10,930 nucleotides of DNA from UBA6120 sp964495145 (lineage in GTDB: Bacteria > Bacillota_I > Bacilli_A > RFN20 > CAG-826): the NCBI GenBank assembly GCA_964495145.1, contig CAZBUP010000034.1, positions 1 to 10,930 on the forward strand, read 5' to 3'. Below, piece by piece: positions 6,565 to 10,930 of the stretch (position 1 is its first letter; each line of letters opens with the position of its first letter). Below the pieces are notes generated by a model that was not told the origin of the DNA, searched no databases, and saw only the letters and a program-made list of their open reading frames with translations. The translations under genes and the position numbers were made by a program.

Positions 6565-8346
6565 CTAGCCGTATATGACAAAGACGATTTCGGTATCTTG
6601 TTTTATTTCAAGGACTTGGTTATCCCTCAAACGAGCGAACCATATCAATTGGTCATGATCGAACATGCCGATCGGGATGATCTTGTGCTTTGATGACACA
6701 TAGGCATCCAAAACGAATTCGCCCGGATGACCGTATCTCTTTGATTCTTTAAGGTCGAATACTCGGCTGGCCTTGTCCACCCAAATATCGAAGGTGTTGT
6801 CCCCTTCGTCGTTGGGGTCAAACAAAATGTCGAGGAATTCATAGGACATGTGGTTGAACAGGGTCTGGGACGCCAAATAGGATATGATTCGGTTGCTGAC
6901 GACGACGCCTTCGATGTCAAAGACATCCAGTATGCCCCGGTTGGCGGGATTCAAGATTTGGACCACCAGTTTGACATTGTGCTTCTTGACATGCTGGTTG
7001 ATCTCAAACAAGGTCAAAAAGATATTTTGATCGATGTATTTTGGCTCGACCCCGTCATCTGATATGAGCAAGGCCGTTTTCGGCAAATCATCTTTGGTCA
7101 AGGCGTTGACGAAGTTGTCGCGGTCGTCGAAGGCGAATTGATGAATGGTGACGATGCCTTCTTGGATGAAGCTGGATAGCGATGCAATGACTTCTTCTTC
7201 AAGCCGGTTGCTTCCCAAGATATAAATATCTTGATGCTGGGGCTGATAGTCCGGCTTGCATGTCAACGATGGGACAAGCGATAGTGGCTGGATGGATGAG
7301 ACGAGCGATTGTTCCGGCTTGTCGCCGACGAGATAGAGATGGTCGGCATCGGCATAAATCGGCACCCCGAAGTCATACTCGCGCAAGAACTTTTCGATAT
7401 CGACGGTCGGGATCGACACGATGTTATCGCCTTGAAGCGACAGCATGTTTTCATATACCTTTATCAGTTTTGAGTTAAACAGCGAATTGGCGGTGACTTG
7501 GGCGATCTTCCGGTTGTAGGAGAAGGCCAAAATGTTGCTGCCGCTGATTTTCGGATTGTCTTTAATGAACTTCCGGACAATTTCCACCGTTCGCTCGTCT
7601 TCGGTTTCCACCGATATTTGAATGTCATGTTTGACGTACTTCGAGAGCATGATGACGATCTTGATGTTCTCCAAATCGGTCGATGACATCTCGACGCTGG
7701 ATTCACTGACGTCATCATTGTCCAAAATCAAGATCGAATCGCATTGGGCGGCATTCATCTTGATCAAGACGTTGTCGTTGATGCTGGGGGCCTGCTTGAT
7801 CAAGATGTTTTTGATCAACCAAGGTTTGCCTTCCTTGGTGAACACGTTGAGGAGTTCGCCTTCGATGTATTCGCGGTCGCGGTCGCTGACGATGGCGATG
7901 ATCGTCTTGGTGCTGTTTTGGAAGATGTCGTAGCAAATGATCGGGCACTTGGAGTTGTAATTGATGATCAGCATGTGCTTGGTCACCTTCAGCAAGCCCT
8001 TGTGGGTCTTTCGGGATTCGACGTAGTTTTGGATGGCGTTGGTGACCACGCCGATGATGGTGCCCGAAAATAGGATCATGCCCAAGATGGTCGTCGATAA
8101 GGCCAAATAGAATAATGGCAAGCCTCTGACGTCGATGGTCAGGTCCGGCATGATGATCCATTCAAGAGCATAAAACAAAGCTTTGCCATAGCTGCCCTCG
8201 AAGAAATCGGTCGCATCAAAGACGAAGAAGGCCAAGAGCGAACTGGTGAAAACGAGGAGCACGCTCAGTAAAACGAAGGACACCATGATCAAAAGGATCG
8301 GGCGCCGATAGGCAAAGATAGTCAACTTGTTGCGAATGCTCTTCAT
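6565..8346 (-). CDS. CASTOR/POLLUX-type ion channel, two TM helices plus tandem RCK (TrkA-N-like) domains
   Basis: 593 residues. TM1 is at about 16-43, a pore-helix-like segment at 53-71 (ALEWIIMPDL), and TM2 at 75-108 running directly into a basic linker. A first nucleotide-binding-like RCK domain begins near 122 (KHMLIINYN, then acidic IVSDRDREY at 152-160), with ILILDNDD at 205-212. A second starts near 372 (IYILGSNRLEEE) and ends in a TrkA-C-like strand set (EIVFVIYG). The order and spacing match the CASTOR/POLLUX (DMI1) family better than TrkA or Kch, including the VYENMLSLQGDN stretch after RCK1. The potassium filter TVGYG is absent. The channel probably sits in the cell membrane with RCK domains inside, gated by ions or nucleotides; ion choice is unknown. 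The ATG at 8346 is preceded by AGAGGG with 8-nt spacing. It is transcribed alone as far as can be seen. Confidence 0.82.
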   Translation of the reverse strand: MKSIRNKLTIFAYRRPILLIMVSFVLLSVLLVFTSSLLAFFVFDATDFFEGSYGKALFYALEWIIMPDLTIDVRGLPLFYLALSTTILGMILFSGTIIGVVTNAIQNYVESRKTHKGLLKVTKHMLIINYNSKCPIICYDIFQNSTKTIIAIVSDRDREYIEGELLNVFTKEGKPWLIKNILIKQAPSINDNVLIKMNAAQCDSILILDNDDVSESSVEMSSTDLENIKIVIMLSKYVKHDIQISVETEDERTVEIVRKFIKDNPKISGSNILAFSYNRKIAQVTANSLFNSKLIKVYENMLSLQGDNIVSIPTVDIEKFLREYDFGVPIYADADHLYLVGDKPEQSLVSSIQPLSLVPSLTCKPDYQPQHQDIYILGSNRLEEEVIASLSSFIQEGIVTIHQFAFDDRDNFVNALTKDDLPKTALLISDDGVEPKYIDQNIFLTLFEINQHVKKHNVKLVVQILNPANRGILDVFDIEGVVVSNRIISYLASQTLFNHMSYEFLDILFDPNDEGDNTFDIWVDKASRVFDLKESKRYGHPGEFVLDAYVSSKHKIIPIGMFDHDQLIWFARLRDNQVLEIKQDTEIVFVIYG

Positions 8347-8379
8347 GTGATGCGCCCTCTATCTGAAATGTCTGTATCA

Positions 8380-8385
8380 ATTATA
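8380..8385 (-). promoter_or_regulatory. Candidate -10 element of the ion-channel gene
   Basis: A perfect TATAAT on the minus strand lies 34 nt before the ATG, predicting a leader of about 27 nt that contains the AGAGGG ribosome site (8355-8360). No good -35 hexamer occurs 16-18 nt upstream, so an activator may be needed, or the match is chance in an A+T-rich spot. Confidence 0.45.
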
Positions 8386-8389
8386 AATT

Positions 8390-8614
8390 GAACAAATATT
8401 CATGGGATATAGGCAAGACACGACAAAATGCACCATTTTACTGAATATGGCAAAGAACGCTCAAATACCTGTCTGTCTCAAGGGCGATCAGCGGACCGCC
8501 ATCCTCGATTCGACCGGTGGCGCTTTCCTATCGGGTCATGTCGACCATGATGGGGTCGGCGCTTCGACCATATTCGTTAACATGGCAAAATATCGGGTAT
8601 ATTGCTAAAAATTG
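8390..8614. other. Non-coding gap with repeats and inverted repeats
   Basis: About 225 bp between the channel promoter and the GNAT stop. Visible structure on the plus strand: hairpin AAAATG-CAC-CATTTT (about 8426-8440); an 8-bp inverted pair GAATATGG (8443-8450) and CCATATTC (8568-8575); the word ATGGCAAA twice (near 8447 and 8582); TCGACC three times between 8510 and 8570, with GGTCG able to pair; and a tandem 10-mer ATTGCTAAAA/ATTGCTAAAG (8601-8620) that crosses the GNAT stop. A 68-codon plus-strand frame (8402-8608) has no ribosome site and no recognisable features. It may be a small repeat element, a structured RNA or a decayed sequence. Confidence 0.4.
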
Positions 8615-9055
8615 CTAAAGTTCTTTGGTGCGCCACAAGTTGTTTTTCGCGGTCTTGTAGCCATTCTTGATCTCATAGAACCGATTATGGCGTTCGTCAT
8701 CGGCCGATGTCAACTGGATTCTAAACGCGCCATTTTGCTTGGCCATTTTTTCCATTTCCTGAAGCAAACGGCTCCCGTAATGTTGGTTTTGATATTCACG
8801 CACTATCAACAGCTCATTCAATTCAAAGACGAGGCCGTCGTCAAATTGAACGAGTTGCCCGGTCGCGAAACCAATCGTTTGGTCGTCATGTTTGGCTATT
8901 AAGCCCAAGTGGTCAGGTCTAATAATCAGTTGCTTGAGCCGACGCTCGGCCGTGGCGTTTGTCCAGCCGGCGTTTTCATATCGATTGAAATAATCACGAT
9001 ATAGACATGCCAATGAAGGAACATCGCTTGATTGTAATGTCACGTATTTTATCAT
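8615..9055 (-). CDS. GNAT family N-acetyltransferase
   Basis: 146 residues, normal for a single GNAT domain. The N-terminal strand MIKYVTLQSSD leads into a helix region (about 12-45). A central strand pair GLIAKHDDQTIGFATG (51-66) is followed by ELNELLIVREYQNQHYGSRLL (79-98), where strand beta-4 meets the acetyl-CoA pyrophosphate loop; the canonical R/Q-x-x-G-x-A/G appears as QNQHYGS. The end FYEIKNGYKTAKNNLWR (126-142) matches the usual FYxxxGF/Y motif. It should move an acetyl group from acetyl-CoA to an amine; aminoglycoside, polyamine or protein substrates cannot be told apart. Initiation at ATG 9055 is supported by GGAG 8 nt upstream, which lies in a small hairpin. The gene starts 91 nt after tRNA-Leu with no strong terminator between, so it could be read through from the tRNA operon. 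Confidence 0.88.
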   Translation of the reverse strand: MIKYVTLQSSDVPSLACLYRDYFNRYENAGWTNATAERRLKQLIIRPDHLGLIAKHDDQTIGFATGQLVQFDDGLVFELNELLIVREYQNQHYGSRLLQEMEKMAKQNGAFRIQLTSADDERHNRFYEIKNGYKTAKNNLWRTKEL

Positions 9056-9146
9056 GGGCGGTTCTCCGCTGAAAAAGCGAAAATCAATTTCTTATGTATT
9101 CGAATAAAAACAATCTTCTCGTTTTGGGAGGCAAGTTCAGAAAGGT

Positions 9147-9231
9147 TGGTGGGGATAACAGGACTTGAACCTGCACGGGTGTCCCCACTAGATCCTAAGT
9201 CTAGCGCGTCTGCCAATTCCGCCATATCCCC
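9147..9231 (-). tRNA. tRNA-Leu(UAG)
   Basis: 85 nt including encoded CCA. The acceptor arms GGGGATA/TATCCCC pair fully. The anticodon stem CTAGA/TCTAG encloses loop CTTAGGA with anticodon UAG. A type II long variable arm (GGGG-ACA-CCC) and a T arm with loop TTCAAGT are present. It is the last of three adjacent tRNAs. Confidence 0.96.
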
Positions 9232-9240
9232 GAGAAACGA

Positions 9241-9316
9241 TGGTGCCGACGAGAGGAATCGAACCTCCGACCTAATGATTACAAGTCAATTGCTCTACCA
9301 ACTGAGCTACATCGGC
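9241..9316 (-). tRNA. tRNA-Thr(UGU)
   Basis: 76 nt with encoded CCA. Acceptor GCCGATG/CGTCGGC pairs with one U-G wobble. Loop CTTGTAA gives anticodon UGU. The anticodon stem ATTGA/TCATT has a U-U mismatch at the second pair (28-42), where relatives usually have C-G. The T arm GGAGG-TTCGATT-CCTCT is otherwise sound. Confidence 0.95.
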
Positions 9317-9322
9317 ACGTCA

Positions 9323-9398
9323 TGGTGGACACTGAGGGGATCGAACCCACGACCTCTTCCGTGTGAAGGAAACGCTCTCCCATCTGAGCTAAGTGTCC
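9323..9398 (-). tRNA. tRNA-Val(CAC)
   Basis: 76 nt with encoded CCA. Acceptor GGACACT/AGTGTCC is perfect. Anticodon stem TTTCC/GGAAG has loop TTCACAC, anticodon CAC, reading GUG. The T stem GTGGG/CCCTC contains a U-U mismatch at 50-64. It is first in the three-tRNA transcript. Confidence 0.95.
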
Positions 9399-9409
9399 AA
9401 CGCTAACTA

Positions 9410-9438
9410 ATGATAGCAAACGCCATCGGCTATTTCAA
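9410..9438 (-). promoter_or_regulatory. Promoter of the tRNA-Val-Thr-Leu operon
   Basis: TTGAAA (9433-9438, five of six), a spacer of exactly 17 nt, and TATCAT (9410-9415, five of six) with an extended -10 TGC directly before it. Transcription should start near 9403, about 5 nt before mature tRNA-Val. The -35 box is the final Leu-Lys codons (TTG AAA) of the MATE gene. Confidence 0.8.
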
Positions 9439-10827
9439 TAAATCGTTGACCTCGGAAATCAGGACCGGTTCTTGGACCTGCAATGTCAAATTGTTAGCCC
9501 ATTTTCCGTGCTTTACTAAAAGTAAACCCAAACCCATTTTCACGATGTCGATCGATTGGAGAATGACGTAGAGGGCCACCAGCGGTAGCGAGGTGTATAG
9601 GGCCAATATCCAAGCCAAAGGCACGCTGGCTGCCCACATGAGTCCGGAGTCCATGATCATGGTCAAAGCGGCTTTCCCGCCCGCGCGCAAGATATGATAG
9701 GTGCTGATGCACACGCTATAGATCCACAAAAACGCCCCATAGACGATGATCATTTGGGTGGCCAAAGCCTGTTGCCCGGCATCGACCTTGACCCACAATA
9801 GCGGAATGAACGGCGATAAGGCCATCATTAAGCCCCCGACCGACAATGAGATTAAGACCCCAAGCCACATCAATTTTTTGGAAATGTCCTTGGCGTGGTC
9901 GATTTGGCCGGCCCCCAAGGTGGAACCGATCATCACCGAGATGCCGACGGCCAAGCCCGAAAAGACGATGCCGAAGATTTCGGTCGTCGTCGATAGAATC
10001 GACAAAGCCGATAAGACGTTATCCCGCTGGGCATAACTCAGGCTCAGCATGATCATTCCGGTCGACCATAAAAACTCATTGGCCAATAACGGGAGCATTT
10101 TCAGCGTAATCAGCTTGAATAGACGCGGTTCGATTTTGAATTCGCGGTAAAGCCGATGGCAAAAGTCCATTTTTCGGCGATGGGCCACATAGATGATGGC
10201 CGCCGCTTCGACCAGCCGAGCGATAACCGTGGCGGCGGCCGCCCCGACCACGCCGAGTTTAAACCCATAGATGAATAAGGCATTCAAGGATCCGTTGACG
10301 GCCAACGCCAAGATGCCGACGAGCATCGGGATGCGGGTGCGTCCCGTCTCGCGCAGCGTCGAAGCGTAGATGGTGGCGTAAATCAGCGGGATATAACTGA
10401 GCAAAAGAATCGGCAAGTACCGAGCCGCCTCGGCCAAGATGGCCGCTTGGTTGCTGTCGGACCGCGAATAGAAGGCAACGATGTTCAAGCCGAAGGCATA
10501 GAAAAGAGGAATCGTGATGATCAGGAAAAGGGTGCCTAAAATCAGTTTGTAGACGACGGCTTGCCGCAGGTGTTTGATGTCCTTGGCCCCGTAAAACTGC
10601 TGGACGTAAACGGCCGCCCCGCTGAATAGGCCATAGGCGACCACGAAGAATAAAAACGAAATCTGATTGACGGCATAGACGGCCGAAACCGCCTCGTTGC
10701 TGACGCCGCCGACCATGATGTTGTCGATGAAAGTCACCACAAAGGAAACGATCGTCTGCACCATCACCGGCAAGGTGATGTGGAAGAATCGTTTTAAAAA
10801 TTGCTTGTCTTTCAATGCTTTGATCAT
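9430..10827 (-). CDS. MATE family efflux transporter
   Basis: 465 residues with twelve predicted hydrophobic helices in two halves of six, the usual MATE length and layout. The N-terminal FFHITLPVMVQTIVSFVVTF and TFIDNIMVGGVSNEAVSAVY segments (about 15-50) are the hallmark helices I-II with their VD/N-x-x-MVG turn. RETGRTRIPMLVGILALAVN (about 154-173) is the typical loop before helix V. The tail ends with KHGKWANNLT, common in Bacillota members. Such carriers export cationic drugs or metabolites in exchange for sodium or protons; substrate and ion are not readable. The ATG at 10827 has AGGA 4 nt upstream, slightly close. The gene is boxed in: an intrinsic terminator ends 11 nt before the start codon and the tRNA-Val promoter begins in its last codons. 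Confidence 0.93.
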   Translation of the reverse strand: MIKALKDKQFLKRFFHITLPVMVQTIVSFVVTFIDNIMVGGVSNEAVSAVYAVNQISFLFFVVAYGLFSGAAVYVQQFYGAKDIKHLRQAVVYKLILGTLFLIITIPLFYAFGLNIVAFYSRSDSNQAAILAEAARYLPILLLSYIPLIYATIYASTLRETGRTRIPMLVGILALAVNGSLNALFIYGFKLGVVGAAAATVIARLVEAAAIIYVAHRRKMDFCHRLYREFKIEPRLFKLITLKMLPLLANEFLWSTGMIMLSLSYAQRDNVLSALSILSTTTEIFGIVFSGLAVGISVMIGSTLGAGQIDHAKDISKKLMWLGVLISLSVGGLMMALSPFIPLLWVKVDAGQQALATQMIIVYGAFLWIYSVCISTYHILRAGGKAALTMIMDSGLMWAASVPLAWILALYTSLPLVALYVILQSIDIVKMGLGLLLVKHGKWANNLTLQVQEPVLISEVNDLLK

Positions 10828-10837
10828 AAATTCCTAA

Positions 10838-10860
10838 CAAAAAGGCCCTGGTACGGGCCC
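10838..10860 (-). terminator. Intrinsic terminator after tRNA-Ile
   Basis: On the minus strand GGCCC (10855-10859), a six-base loop, GGGCC (10844-10848), then TTTTT (10839-10843). The stem can extend by G-U and A-U pairs into the T run. It lies 17 nt past the tRNA-Ile CCA end and directly before the MATE ribosome site. Confidence 0.7.
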
Positions 10861-10876
10861 TGTGGCGTTATAAAGA

Positions 10877-10930
10877 TGGTGGGCCTTAATAGATTTGAAC
10901 TATCGACCTCGCCCTTATCAGGGGCGCGCT
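10877..10930 (-). tRNA. tRNA-Ile(GAU), 5' part beyond the window
   Basis: The 3' 54 nt including encoded CCA. Anticodon stem CGCCC/GGGCG is perfect with loop CTGATAA, anticodon GAU. The T stem GATAG/CTATT pairs with one G-U. The acceptor 3' strand is AAGGCCC plus discriminator A. The D arm and 5' acceptor lie outside the window. Confidence 0.93.

Noticed and set aside
8402..8608. 68-codon plus-strand frame in the GNAT-channel gap
   Set aside because: No Shine-Dalgarno before either possible ATG, no recognisable family, hydrophobic pattern or Cys motif, and the NMAK repeat in it follows from a short DNA repeat. Kept only as part of the non-coding region.
9095..9146. Possible terminator after tRNA-Leu (AAAAC/GTTTT stem with a T run)
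   Set aside because: The stem is five mostly A-U pairs with a nine-base loop, so I do not call it. Read-through into GNAT remains possible.

Overview
This window looks like a piece of chromosome from a Gram-positive-type bacterium, most likely Bacillota or a nearby lineage close to Mycoplasmatota. This is inferred from clean Shine-Dalgarno sequences (AGGAGG, AAGGA), a TTG start, CCA-encoding tRNA genes, and relatives such as a ZIP transporter, a YkuE-type phosphoesterase and a DUF2207 protein. Base composition is near half G+C. UGA acts as a stop for at least three genes and tryptophan is read from UGG, so the code is standard. No IS element, phage gene, CRISPR array or integrase is visible.

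Every convincing gene lies on the minus strand, so the window reads from right to left. At the right edge is a truncated tRNA-Ile(GAU), followed by an intrinsic terminator that almost touches the ribosome-binding site of a MATE efflux gene. A strong promoter whose -35 box is built from the last two codons of the MATE gene then drives tRNA-Val(CAC), tRNA-Thr(UGU) and tRNA-Leu(UAG). A GNAT acetyltransferase gene follows. Next is a non-coding stretch of about 270 bp with short repeats and inverted repeats; its left end carries the promoter of a two-TM, double-RCK ion channel of the CASTOR/POLLUX type.

After a 173-bp gap comes a membrane M28 metallopeptidase (TTG start, perfect AGGAGG) with a multi-helix C-terminal membrane domain, like the eukaryotic ERMP1/Fxna and Pff1 proteins. 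A 116-bp gap with a candidate promoter leads to a tight four-gene cluster: a membrane-anchored alpha/beta hydrolase, a ZIP divalent-metal transporter (12 nt later), a YkuE-type metallophosphoesterase (4-nt ATGA overlap) and a DUF2207 membrane protein (17 nt later) that runs off the left edge.

The left half is thus a block of envelope functions with a metal theme: metal import plus two metal-dependent hydrolases that probably face outward. The right half is a tRNA neighbourhood with a drug/metabolite exporter inserted between tRNA genes. I see no clearly new defence or mobile system. The best points for follow-up are the unusual channel filter, the MATE gene locked between tRNA transcription signals, U-U mismatches in two adjacent tRNAs, and the repeat-rich gap at 8,390-8,615.
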